64,000 nt of DNA from Marinoscillum sp040218045 (lineage in GTDB: Bacteria > Bacteroidota > Bacteroidia > Cytophagales > Cyclobacteriaceae). The notes under the pieces were generated by a model. It was not told the DNA's origin, searched no databases, and saw only the letters and a program-made list of their open reading frames with translations. Each line of letters begins with the position of its first letter. Within the stretch, counting starts at the first letter, position 1. This document shows positions 17,682 to 25,772 of this stretch, in pieces. The stretch covers positions 1 to 64,000 of the forward strand of contig JAVJQA010000037.1 in assembly GCA_040218045.1 (NCBI GenBank), given 5' to 3'. Position numbers and translations under genes: made by a program.

Positions 17682-19457
17682 ATGGCGAAACTGCGGTTCA
17701 AACGTTTAGGTCTCTTCTATCTTTTTGCACTAGGGTGCATAGCACTGAGTATTATTATAAGTCAGCTACTCATCCAAACATCTATCAACAATCAGCAAGA
17801 TGATGCCCGGGTCATCAATGTAGCTGGTCGTCAGCGAATGTTAAGCCAAAAGATTAGCAAACTGGCGTTAAAAATCGAACATCAAAAAGGCGAGCGTACA
17901 GCAAGCTACAATGAACTCAGGGATGCACTTACACTTTGGCAAAGGAGTCATGAGGGGCTTAAAAATGGGGATCCCGAATTGGGCCTTTCGGGTAACCCGT
18001 CAGTAAAGGTGCAGCAGATGTTCAAGGAAATAAAACCCCACTATGAGGCAATTCTGGCAAGTGCTCAACAGCTTCTGTCCAGTAATGATTCATCTGAAGG
18101 TCCGGACAATTATGTCAACACCATCCTTCAAAATGAATCTGATTTCCTCACCGGAATGGATTTGATCGTGTTTCAATTTGATTATGAAGCCCAGCAAAAA
18201 GTGCAGGAGCTGAAACGGAAAGAACTTTACCTATTTATCATCTCGTTATTAATCATCGTACTGGAGCTGTTGTTTGTCTTTACCCCTTTGGCCAAAAGTA
18301 TCCGCGCAACCATACAGAAGCTGACTGACTCAGAAAAAGCATCGCTGAATATGGCACGAGAGCTCTCCAAACTCTATGATGAACTCGGAGAAAATTTCCA
18401 GGACCTGGAAGCCGTCAATGTAGAACCTGAATCACCCTCACTTTATGCCAGCATGAAGTCAGATGGTACTTTTAACTATCTCTCAAAAAAATTCAAGGAG
18501 ATGATGGAGTACGAGGACGAAGAACCGCCACCAGGTTTTCGCGAACTTTTACAGCAAAGTGAATATAGAGAGGACTTTATTGATGGACTTCTGCACATAC
18601 TCGGGGAGCACAAAAACTGGTCAGGGGAGCTGCGGCTTATTACCGAACCAGGGGACTTTTGTTGGTTAGAGACTTATCTTATCCCTATTCAGTCCAATGG
18701 TGAAATCAAACTGGTGGCCAAAAATACTACACAGTTTAAAGAGGCAAAATTAAAATCCAGAGAACTCAACAAAGAACGAATCGAGAAGTCTGTAAAAGAA
18801 CAACAATACCGATCCGCGTTGATCCTGGAGGGTCAGGAAGAAGAGCGCAAAAGGCTTTCACGTGAAATACATGATGGTGTAGGTCAGATGCTTTCTGCCA
18901 TGAAGCTCCTTCTTGAGTCATTTAACCCTTCTTCTACTCCAATGAAAATGCGTCTCAACGATGCAAAAAGTCTCATGAAATCGATCATTCAGGAAGTAAG
19001 AAGAGTCTCGTTCAACCTTACTCCTAGCAGTTTGGATGACTTTGGGCTGGTTCCGGCTGTCAACAAGTTTTGCCAGGAAATAGACGCGGTGACCAAATCA
19101 GAAGTAAAATTTATCAACGAGACAAGGTTCATCACTCGCCTTGAAAGCAATATTGAAACAAACCTCTACCGCATTATACAGGAGTCAGTAAATAACGCGC
19201 TGAAGTATGCCAAGGCACCTCATATTATTGTCACGTTTGTGCATACTATCAATACCCTACAAATCACGGTTGAAGATGACGGTAAAGGGTTCGACCTGGG
19301 AAGAGTGGAGCGCAGTGGGCATTTTGAAAAGGCGGGTCACGGTATTTTTAATATGCGTGAGCGCACCTCCTATATCGGCGGTATTTTTAACTTAGAGACT
19401 GAGTTAGGTAAAGGAACCAAAATTACAATCACATTATCCCTCGACAAAAATGATTAA
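17682..19457 (+). CDS. NarX-like sensor histidine kinase, probable nitrate/nitrite sensor
   Basis: This 591-residue membrane kinase has an N-terminal transmembrane helix (about residues 10-30), a PilJ/NarX-type periplasmic four-helix domain with the P-box-like motif RVINVAGRQRMLSQKISK, and a second helix near residues 182-205. A coiled-coil linker and a degenerate PAS-like region lead to a HisKA_3 kinase core. The phospho-acceptor is H397 in SREIHDGVGQ, with the ATP-binding motifs VNNALKYAKA, EDDGKGFD and GHGIFNMRER. The P-box of NarX/NarQ binds nitrate, and the motif together with its place after nirBD makes nitrate/nitrite the likely signal. It overlaps its response regulator by 8 bases. 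Confidence 0.85.
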   Translation: MAKLRFKRLGLFYLFALGCIALSIIISQLLIQTSINNQQDDARVINVAGRQRMLSQKISKLALKIEHQKGERTASYNELRDALTLWQRSHEGLKNGDPELGLSGNPSVKVQQMFKEIKPHYEAILASAQQLLSSNDSSEGPDNYVNTILQNESDFLTGMDLIVFQFDYEAQQKVQELKRKELYLFIISLLIIVLELLFVFTPLAKSIRATIQKLTDSEKASLNMARELSKLYDELGENFQDLEAVNVEPESPSLYASMKSDGTFNYLSKKFKEMMEYEDEEPPPGFRELLQQSEYREDFIDGLLHILGEHKNWSGELRLITEPGDFCWLETYLIPIQSNGEIKLVAKNTTQFKEAKLKSRELNKERIEKSVKEQQYRSALILEGQEEERKRLSREIHDGVGQMLSAMKLLLESFNPSSTPMKMRLNDAKSLMKSIIQEVRRVSFNLTPSSLDDFGLVPAVNKFCQEIDAVTKSEVKFINETRFITRLESNIETNLYRIIQESVNNALKYAKAPHIIVTFVHTINTLQITVEDDGKGFDLGRVERSGHFEKAGHGIFNMRERTSYIGGIFNLETELGKGTKITITLSLDKND

Positions 19458-20118
19458 AGTAGCTCTAGCCGACGACCATGAAATAGTAAGGTATGGCATC
19501 AAAATGGTACTGGAAGATGACCCTGAAATAGAAGTAATTTGGGAGGCCTCTGACGGGCAGGAGACCTTGGACAAGATGGGTGAAACCACGCCCGATGTTC
19601 TGGTAGCGGATATCCGCATGCCGCTTTTAACCGGACTGGAAGTGGCTCAAAAACTCAAACAGGCAGATCCTGGCGTGAAAATCATTATGCTCACCATGCA
19701 TGACGATTCAGAGTATATCTTAAAATCCATGCAATATGGCGCGGATGGCTATTTGCTCAAAGACACCAACAAAGCCGAGTTTAACAAAGCTGTGAAAATG
19801 GTCCACAATGGCCAAAAGTATTTTAGTGGTGATATTTCCACCACCATTGTCAATTCATTTCTCAATAATGGTGGCCCTGCAACCACTGATAGTGTCGCAA
19901 GTCCAGAGAGTACCACCGACTATCAATTAACAAAGCGTGAAAAACAGATTTTAAACCTGATTTACGAAGGTGTCTCGAATAAAGACATAGCTGACACGCT
20001 AGACAAGAGCATCAGAACGATTGAAACACATAGATTCAACATCATGAAAAAGCTGGAGGTCAACAACATTACCGAACTGCTGAAGAAGGTTGAGCGTGAA
20101 GGACTGATCAGTAATTGA
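19450..20118 (+). CDS. NarL/FixJ-family response regulator
   Basis: This 222-residue regulator is the evident partner of the preceding kinase, which it overlaps. The receiver domain has the acidic pair ADDHE, the phosphorylated D54 in VADIRMPLLTG, and a conserved lysine in LLKDTN. The C-terminal LuxR-type helix-turn-helix is LTKREKQILNLIYEGVSNKD followed by IRTIETHRFNIMKKL. By analogy with NarL it should control nitrate/nitrite genes. NarL heptamers are TACYYMT; TACTTAT copies occur at the porin and narK promoters, but the dominant TACGTA motif does not fit this consensus exactly. Confidence 0.88.
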   Translation: MIKVALADDHEIVRYGIKMVLEDDPEIEVIWEASDGQETLDKMGETTPDVLVADIRMPLLTGLEVAQKLKQADPGVKIIMLTMHDDSEYILKSMQYGADGYLLKDTNKAEFNKAVKMVHNGQKYFSGDISTTIVNSFLNNGGPATTDSVASPESTTDYQLTKREKQILNLIYEGVSNKDIADTLDKSIRTIETHRFNIMKKLEVNNITELLKKVEREGLISN

Positions 20119-20266
20119 AATGTAATGAAGCATGAGAAATCTTCACAAAACACAAAAACATCTTTATAAGTTAACATACAACTACAGAATGACGCCCTTA
20201 ACCGAAAAATGATTGGCTCCCGTCCGTTCTGGTAGTAGATTGAATTCATAAACCACTTAGATAGAT

Positions 20267-20446
20267 ATGAAGCCAAATTTATTGTTAACACCAGACCAAA
20301 TAAGAAATACTACCAGAATAGAAATATTTCACACAATATCTGAGCAGTATGGAACCGCAGCTGTAACGCAGGTGTCAAAAGCAACGGACCTACAAAAAAC
20401 GGGGTTCAAGCTTGACAGGCTATTTTCAGTAGTACATAGAAATTAA
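20267..20446 (+). CDS. Possible small protein of 59 residues
   Basis: A frame opens at ATG 20267, reads MKPNLLLTPDQIRNTTRIEI, continues with mixed, soluble-looking sequence and closes with KLDRLFSVVHRN and TAA at 20444-20446. The composition is protein-like and not an antisense shadow of any gene. The stop directly abuts a perfect hairpin. I do not recognise it. It stands alone between the response regulator and the convergent HO-like gene. The ribosome binding region is only A-rich. It may be a remnant of a longer gene. Confidence 0.35.
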   Translation: MKPNLLLTPDQIRNTTRIEIFHTISEQYGTAAVTQVSKATDLQKTGFKLDRLFSVVHRN

Positions 20447-20470
20447 AAAGAGGCTATCAAAATGATAGCC
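20445..20470 (-). terminator. Intrinsic terminator for the 20596 gene
   Basis: Perfect 8-bp stem GGCTATCA (20452-20459) / TGATAGCC (20463-20470) with a 3-base loop. On the minus strand the stem is followed by CTCTTTTT, fitting an intrinsic terminator about 125 bp past the stop of the minus-strand gene at 20596. On the plus strand there is no T-run, though the hairpin directly follows the stop of the small frame at 20267. Confidence 0.65.
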
Positions 20471-20595
20471 CCTCCATCTAGTGCCTAATGGCACAAATAA
20501 TGACTAGAAACAATGAGCTGAAAACCAACTCTTTGGGTCACATTTGACATAGGTTATTTCTGCAACTTAACACTAGTTCACCGTCAAATGAATAT

Positions 20596-21309
20596 TTATG
20601 CTTCTGCCCAATTGGCAGCCATATTGTACATCTGATCAAATAATTGATTGACGACCACAAGCATTTCTTCTTTCAATTCCTCCGGCAGTTGAGCGATTAA
20701 GCCGGAAATTTCATCATCGCTTATTCCCGTGGTATGATTTTCTTCCGTTTCCTGGTGCATTTTGCCAAAGTAATCCAAGCGATCATAAAGATCAGCAGCT
20801 TTCAGCACGGGATGTAATGCTTCTTTGAACTTGTCAAAAGTAATTTCCAACACCTCTACCATAAGCATACGCGCTACAGGATTCGGTTGATTGTCCATAT
20901 GTCTGGCAAACGTATAGATCGTTTTACGAACTTCTAAAGATTCATCGGACCAGATGTCACCCACCAAATTTGTGGACTCATTATTTTTGAACTGCCCACT
21001 CATGTACTCCAGGTCTTTCAAATACCATTCCCAATGATTTGAGTCCTCATCACTGTGCGTATTGACACTTCTTTCAAGGTCGCTTTGCGGGTCTTCATAA
21101 CGGACCACTTGCATGAGGTCTTTAAATCCCATCACAAAAAACAACATTCTGGGTACAAAAACGAGCTTATCCAGAACCTGGGCATCGCTTTTCAGCTTTT
21201 GGTGCAATGGGTTGTTCTGAAACTTCAACGCACCGAAGGTAAACTCGTCTTTTAGTTTTGCATCAATACTTTCAATTTGTAGGTCGGCTTTTTGAGCTGA
21301 TTTAATCAT
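20596..21309 (-). CDS. Uncharacterised protein, possibly heme-oxygenase-like fold
   Basis: The 237-residue soluble protein is mostly helical by composition. Two acidic/histidine clusters, EDSNHWEWYLKDLEYM and HQETEENHTTGISDDE, recall the E-x-x-H ligands of heme-oxygenase-like or TenA-type diiron proteins, but the match is only by eye and I cannot confirm the fold. No signal peptide or membrane helix is seen. It is the third of three minus-strand genes inside the nitrate island (VAO-type oxidase, 192-residue protein, this one), with its own terminator at 20445. It could also be a plain hypothetical protein unrelated to diiron enzymes. Confidence 0.6.
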   Translation of the reverse strand: MIKSAQKADLQIESIDAKLKDEFTFGALKFQNNPLHQKLKSDAQVLDKLVFVPRMLFFVMGFKDLMQVVRYEDPQSDLERSVNTHSDEDSNHWEWYLKDLEYMSGQFKNNESTNLVGDIWSDESLEVRKTIYTFARHMDNQPNPVARMLMVEVLEITFDKFKEALHPVLKAADLYDRLDYFGKMHQETEENHTTGISDDEISGLIAQLPEELKEEMLVVVNQLFDQMYNMAANWAEA

Positions 21310-21440
21310 AATTCTATCTGATTTAGTTAGTGAGTAATAAAACCATCAAGAATATAACAATTATTCAGTTATATATCATATAATCTATGTTAGAATATTA
21401 CAATAAAATTTATGAAAGAGGGAATTTGAGGATAGACGGG

Positions 21441-21472
21441 AAAAAACAAGAGGTCAACCGTCGATCAACCTC
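21441..21472 (-). terminator. Probable terminator after the 21487 gene
   Basis: On the minus strand, GAGGTTGA pairs with TTGACCTC (8 bp with two wobbles, 21472-21450) and is followed by TTGTTTTTT. It sits 15 bp past the stop of the 192-residue gene, which implies that this gene and the 20596 gene are separate transcripts. Confidence 0.5.
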
Positions 21473-21486
21473 CAGGAAATTTTAGA

Positions 21487-22065
21487 TTACCAATTGATAA
21501 TAAAGGTGCAATGATCACCTCCATCTGCTCGATTTTTCTTGCTACCGTCCAGTTTTACTTTAGTCACTACTGATCCTTGAGGTTTAAATCGTCTTGCGAC
21601 CTGAACCAACAAGCCTTCTTCAAACTTACTGGGATAGGGAGTTTCACAAACCATTACGGCTTCTTTGCTAGTTTCATCAAAGCGAACCAGCTTATAATGC
21701 CCAATACCCTCGGTCATTTGACCATTAGTCGGGTCAAACATAGGTTTGCCATTTTTCCGGTGATTCATATGATAGGCCACATCGATCGCCCGAAGCGCAC
21801 TTTCCAGTCCATCCATAGGAGGAAACTGAGTGCCATCAATCACAGCCTTACCAATCAGAAAGAGGTTCATCTCTCCGATGGACTCGGATACTTCCTTCAT
21901 GGCATTCAGAAGACTCTGCAGGTCGTTCCATGCTCCACTCTTCGAATCAAGTCCGTGCTTTTCAATGATTGCATTTCTCTGTGTTTGACTTACGGCCCCC
22001 ATTGCAATGATCGGAAGTTCATTACCACCGGCTTCAATATTGGGCTCAAAAGATTTGTATTCCAT
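21487..22065 (-). CDS. Uncharacterised protein with sensor-domain-like C-terminus
   Basis: A 192-residue soluble protein with no signal peptide. Its C-terminal half (IGHYKLVRFDETSKEA, CETPYPSKFEEGLLVQVARR, then GGDHCTFIINW) recalls an uncharacterised ligand-sensing domain found in front of cyclases and kinases that ends with a G-x-x-C-T-Y-x-V-x-W pattern. This resemblance is from memory and low in certainty. Here the domain stands alone with no output domain. It lies 71 bp after the flavin oxidase gene on the same strand, so the two may be co-transcribed. Confidence 0.6.
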   Translation of the reverse strand: MEYKSFEPNIEAGGNELPIIAMGAVSQTQRNAIIEKHGLDSKSGAWNDLQSLLNAMKEVSESIGEMNLFLIGKAVIDGTQFPPMDGLESALRAIDVAYHMNHRKNGKPMFDPTNGQMTEGIGHYKLVRFDETSKEAVMVCETPYPSKFEEGLLVQVARRFKPQGSVVTKVKLDGSKKNRADGGDHCTFIINW

Positions 22066-22136
22066 AACGTTAGGTTGATTTTCGTCTAAAATAATATTTT
22101 ACAGACAGCTTAACCAGTTTTCTAGTATAATTTTTT

Positions 22137-23570
22137 TTAATAAATATTATATCTACCTGGAGAAATGGTATTGTTTGGGTCAAATACTCTCTTTAATTCT
22201 GACCTGAGTTTCCACGATGGATCATCCAGACTTCTGAGGTAAGGCTGCATATTCTCTATATCGAGCCGGTATGGAAAAATACCCTGATCTTTCAATGCAT
22301 TGAGCAAGGTCCGTGCCCACTCTGCTGCCACCCTGATCTGGTCAGGTGCATTTCTATCAAAGTATACCCTTGCAAAAACTTCCAGGCAAAACTCATTCAA
22401 TCCAATGATTGAAATCGAAGGATCCAACCCTCTTTCCAGAGTAAAGGATTCAATAAACCTAATAATCTCAGCTCCATATCCCGAAAGTGGAATTACTGGC
22501 AGCACGCATCTAAACCCAGGAATCTGCGGGTGCACATCAAGGTTTACTTCCTTGTTTTCAAGATTTACACCAAATTTCCTGGCTGTGGCAATCAGTGAAT
22601 GGTCATCAGGCTCACCATTGTAGCGTTTCAACCTTACCGCTACAGGTATTGGTAAGTCTTTATGCACATCCTCAGAATAATAGCTTTGGAGTTGGTTAGT
22701 TTCATCTAAAATGAGCGCTTTGAGGTGTTCATCTTTTGCAGTGAGCAAATTACCCTCGCCGTATATTGTGAACCATGCGAACCACTGATCTTTGTCAAAT
22801 TGCAAATAATCAAATAATTCAAAGATTTTGGGGTCATTCTGACTGTCTATTTCCAGGGAGTGACCAACTATTCCCTTACCGATCAATCTGGACATTTTCT
22901 CTAAAAAGACATCCAGTTTCTCTTTGTCAAAAGCCACAAGGTAAACATTGAATGGTTGTCTGATCATCAGATCAACTACTGCCTCAGTAACAACCCCATA
23001 ATTTGATTGGGTAAACAAATGCCTTAGGTCCGGTCCGATCCCGTATGGATAAAAACATTCCTTCGCCTGCGAGTTGCCACCAAACCCAGTGGAAATTACA
23101 TTACCGTCTGTTAGCATCATTTTCAGCTCTCGCAAGTCGTCCGCCCGATGACCATTTTTACCTGAACCCCTATCCATCATATTGCCAATAATAGAGCTGC
23201 CTGAATCTGCACCTGTTACATTCAGCATTAGCTCAGGAGCATGGTCACTTAAATATTGAAAGAGCTGCAGCTGTGTCACTCCAGGTTGAATACGCGCATA
23301 CCTAAGCTCACGATTTACCTCTACAATCTGATTCAACTTCGATAGATCAACAATGCTGGCATCTTCTACTGGCAAGTTGGAACCAAGTCCCCAGTTATGC
23401 CCCGTTGAAATCGTGTATATAGGTTCATTGTTTTCTGAGGCTGAGCAAATTATATCCTTTAAATCTTCAAGGTTGTCAGGTTGATATGCGTTCTTAATTT
23501 TTCGTGGAGCAAACTCGGTAACGTTTTGCAGATAGTCTTTTGGCACAGGCATTTTTGGGATTTCGTTCAA
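22137..23570 (-). CDS. FAD-linked oxidase of the VAO family (4-cresol-dehydrogenase-like)
   Basis: This 477-residue protein has the PCMH-type FAD-binding domain: ISTGHNWGLGSNLPVEDASI, then IQPGVTQLQLFQYL and GADSGSSIIGNMMDRGSG, where the histidine and glycine-rich loops wrap the FAD. The C-terminal half resembles the vanillyl-alcohol oxidase/4-cresol dehydrogenase substrate domain and ends with NNTISPGRYNIY, a typical finish for this group. Substrates in the family are phenolic alcohols, sugars or lactones; the one here is unknown. No signal peptide is seen. Its location inside the nitrate island, on the opposite strand from most of the genes, is unexplained. Confidence 0.8.
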   Translation of the reverse strand: MNEIPKMPVPKDYLQNVTEFAPRKIKNAYQPDNLEDLKDIICSASENNEPIYTISTGHNWGLGSNLPVEDASIVDLSKLNQIVEVNRELRYARIQPGVTQLQLFQYLSDHAPELMLNVTGADSGSSIIGNMMDRGSGKNGHRADDLRELKMMLTDGNVISTGFGGNSQAKECFYPYGIGPDLRHLFTQSNYGVVTEAVVDLMIRQPFNVYLVAFDKEKLDVFLEKMSRLIGKGIVGHSLEIDSQNDPKIFELFDYLQFDKDQWFAWFTIYGEGNLLTAKDEHLKALILDETNQLQSYYSEDVHKDLPIPVAVRLKRYNGEPDDHSLIATARKFGVNLENKEVNLDVHPQIPGFRCVLPVIPLSGYGAEIIRFIESFTLERGLDPSISIIGLNEFCLEVFARVYFDRNAPDQIRVAAEWARTLLNALKDQGIFPYRLDIENMQPYLRSLDDPSWKLRSELKRVFDPNNTISPGRYNIY

Positions 23571-23652
23571 TAAACAAATTGAAAGAGGAGATCAATTGCA
23601 AGGAAAACGTTAAATATTTCCGTTTCATGGCAATATTAATTTCAGCTTGTTT

Positions 23653-24801
23653 TTAACTGTACCACACCGTCACTTGCGTACCTGCCTGATACTCACCGGG
23701 TTGCAAGAGTATCAGCCCATTACCACCAACATAAGTTGTGAGCATGGAGCTACTTTGATTTTTCAGGACCGTAGCTTTACCATCAGTTATTTTAGCTCTC
23801 AACAATACAGGCTTGGTTCCCTTTGCTGTGTGAGCTTCTGCCAATGGGATTTCAGCGCAGAGCATAGATTTGCCCTGGAGTTTTGCCAAAAGTGCCTTTA
23901 CATATATGTTAAAGCATGTGAGTGCTGCACATGGATTTCCAGGTAAGCCAAAAACAAAAGCATTTTCCTTTCTTCCGAAATAAAGCGGTTTCCCGGGCTT
24001 TTGTAATACCCTATAAAAAATCTCATTTACACCATTTGCTTCCAAGCCCTCTTTCACATAGTCATAGGCACCTACAGAAACCCCACCACTAATTAGCAGT
24101 ATATCAGATTCACCCAATAAAATATCGATCTGGTTCTTAATTTGATCTAAATCATCTTTCACTCTTAATAGGCTAACCTCAGTTACATTTTGCTCCATCA
24201 AGGCAGCTACCAGCATTCCGCCATTACTTTCGAATATTTGACCTTTTACCAATGCATTTTCCGGATCTACCAGTTCATCACCAGTTACCAATACACTTAC
24301 CTTCGGAGAAGCATGGACATTTACACTTACTATCCCTTGTGACAGCAACAACCCAACTGATGCTGGCGAAATACAATGCCCAGCTTCCAGAAGCAATTGA
24401 CCCTGACGAACCTCCTCGGCCTGTCTCCGTATATGGTCTCCCTTAGATACCGAACTCACAGTCAATTGATCACCATTCAATATGGCAAGCTCTTGCTTCA
24501 CCACTGCAGAAGTGCCCTCAGGCACCCTTGCTCCTGTAAATATTCGCATAGCCTCTCCCGCTTTCAATCGGTCATATATGATCTGGCCAGCAGCGATCTC
24601 ACCGACTAGCTTAAACTTTGTCCCATCTCCAAATACCGCATAACCATCCATTGCTGAGTTGTCAAAAGAGGGTAAGTCCAATTGAGCATAGATGGGCTCA
24701 AATATTACATGGCCTACTGACTGGACGGTCTTCACACGAACCGAACGATGCGCCCATGCCTGTCCATTGATTAAAGAAAGTGCTTCATTTATTTCTATCA
24801 T
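23653..24801 (-). CDS. moeA: Molybdopterin molybdotransferase MoeA
   Basis: MoeA inserts molybdate into adenylated molybdopterin, the last step of Mo-MPT formation needed by the nitrate reductase in this island. The sequence has the MoeA signatures: DNSAMDGYA, ARVPEGTSAVVKQE, SNGGMLVAALMEQN, ISGGVSVGAYDYVKEGL, and GLPGNPCAALTCF. The open frame extends to 24831, but the start at 24801 (MIEINEALSLI) matches the family N-terminus better. It is divergent from the Crp/Fnr gene and shares a regulatory region carrying three TACGTA motifs, which fits co-regulation with nitrate assimilation. Confidence 0.92.
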   Translation of the reverse strand: MIEINEALSLINGQAWAHRSVRVKTVQSVGHVIFEPIYAQLDLPSFDNSAMDGYAVFGDGTKFKLVGEIAAGQIIYDRLKAGEAMRIFTGARVPEGTSAVVKQELAILNGDQLTVSSVSKGDHIRRQAEEVRQGQLLLEAGHCISPASVGLLLSQGIVSVNVHASPKVSVLVTGDELVDPENALVKGQIFESNGGMLVAALMEQNVTEVSLLRVKDDLDQIKNQIDILLGESDILLISGGVSVGAYDYVKEGLEANGVNEIFYRVLQKPGKPLYFGRKENAFVFGLPGNPCAALTCFNIYVKALLAKLQGKSMLCAEIPLAEAHTAKGTKPVLLRAKITDGKATVLKNQSSSMLTTYVGGNGLILLQPGEYQAGTQVTVWYS

Positions 24802-24832
24802 TACCAGCAATAATAAGTAATCACACATCAAT

Positions 24833-24871
24833 TACGTAGTTTATATTAATTTAATTACGTATTTTTACGTA
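24833..24871. promoter_or_regulatory. TACGTA operator cluster between moeA and the Crp/Fnr gene
   Basis: TACGTA occurs at 24833-24838, 24856-24861 and 24866-24871. The last two form TACGTATTTTTACGTA, a perfect 10-bp-spaced pair which also reads as ACGTA-N4-TACGT, the 5-4-5 architecture used by Crp/Fnr dimers. It ends 17 bp before the start codon of the Crp/Fnr gene, suggesting autoregulation, and 31 bp from the moeA start. This is the cleanest copy of the motif in the window. Confidence 0.65.
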
Positions 24872-24888
24872 TATCAAATAAACTTGAT

Positions 24889-25587
24889 ATGGACTGCTTC
24901 AACTGTAACAACAAGAATTGCATTATCAAAAGGAATTGTCACCTGGAATCCATGAAACCTTTTATTGCTAAAAAGAGCACGCTCAATTGCAAAAAGGGAC
25001 AAAATTTCATCATCGAAGGAGCACCCGTCCATGGCCTCTATTTTATACAGGAGGGAAAGGTGAAAGTGGCCAAAACAGGCCTCAATGGCAAAGAACAAAT
25101 TGTGCGTTTTACGACCAACGGAGAGACCATCGGCCACAGGGGGTTTGGTGCAGGTCAAGCCTATCAAATAAGTGCTGTGGCGCTCCAAAACACGGTTTTG
25201 TGTAACTTCTCCACCGACACCATGCAGCAAATTCTCCTAAATGTGCCTACCCTGACATATGACCTGATGACCTTCTATGCTGAAGAGCTTAACAGGAGTG
25301 AAACCAAGGTGAAAAAATTCGCTCAGATGACTGTAAGGGAAAAAGTAATTGATGCACTCCTCTATATCAACAGGAAGTATGGAAATACCAATGGGTTTAT
25401 CAATGTACAGCTGTCAAGAAAAGAAATTTCAGACTTTGCGGGCACTACTGAAGAACAGGTTATTCGCACACTTTCAGGTCTTAGGAAAGATAAATTAATA
25501 GAGACCCCAGGAAAACGAATTTGCATCAAGAACGTAGATTTACTTAGAAAAGAAATCTCAGAACACAACTATTTCATAGACAGCTAG
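24889..25587 (+). CDS. Crp/Fnr family regulator with N-terminal cysteine cluster
   Basis: The 232-residue regulator has a cNMP-binding-type beta-roll (about residues 30-140), a dimer helix and a C-terminal winged helix with LSRKEISDFAGTTEEQVIRTL as the helix-turn-helix. The N-terminus has C3, C6, C11 and C17, a CxxC-type cluster like the Fe-S site of FNR, so it may sense oxygen, NO or redox state. In the recognition helix the FNR Glu and Arg are kept (EExVIR), but the FNR serine is replaced by isoleucine, so a site other than TTGAT is expected. The TACGTA motif in its own promoter is the natural candidate. Confidence 0.85.
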   Translation: MDCFNCNNKNCIIKRNCHLESMKPFIAKKSTLNCKKGQNFIIEGAPVHGLYFIQEGKVKVAKTGLNGKEQIVRFTTNGETIGHRGFGAGQAYQISAVALQNTVLCNFSTDTMQQILLNVPTLTYDLMTFYAEELNRSETKVKKFAQMTVREKVIDALLYINRKYGNTNGFINVQLSRKEISDFAGTTEEQVIRTLSGLRKDKLIETPGKRICIKNVDLLRKEISEHNYFIDS

Positions 25588-25619
25588 TCCATTACTAAAC
25601 AGCTACTTAACTACTTTTT

Positions 25620-25642
25620 CCTGCTTAATCGCAGGTTTTTTT
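25620..25642 (+). terminator. Intrinsic terminator after the Crp/Fnr gene
   Basis: Stem CCTGC / GCAGG with a 6-base loop followed by TTTTTTT, 33 bp after the stop codon at 25587. It separates the regulator from the porin-nrt operon, which has its own promoter region. Confidence 0.8.
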
Positions 25643-25717
25643 ATGGATTAAAAGACTGATTTAACCTGCACCTCCAACACAAATGATCTAAGTACGACGC
25701 TCTAGGTTTGCATTATC

Positions 25718-25745
25718 TACGTATTTTTACTTATTTATCTACGTA
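25718..25745 (+). promoter_or_regulatory. TACGTA motifs before the porin-nrtABCD operon
   Basis: TACGTA at 25718-25723, TACTTA at 25728-25733 (10-bp spacing, TACGTATTTTTACTTA) and TACGTA at 25740-25745, which ends 27 bp before the porin start codon. TATTTTTA within the first pair is an imperfect Bacteroidota -7 box. TACTTAT at 25728 also fits the NarL heptamer TACYYMT, so either regulator of the island could act here. Confidence 0.6.
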
Positions 25746-25772
25746 GCAGTCAAAAGCTAAACACAAACGATC

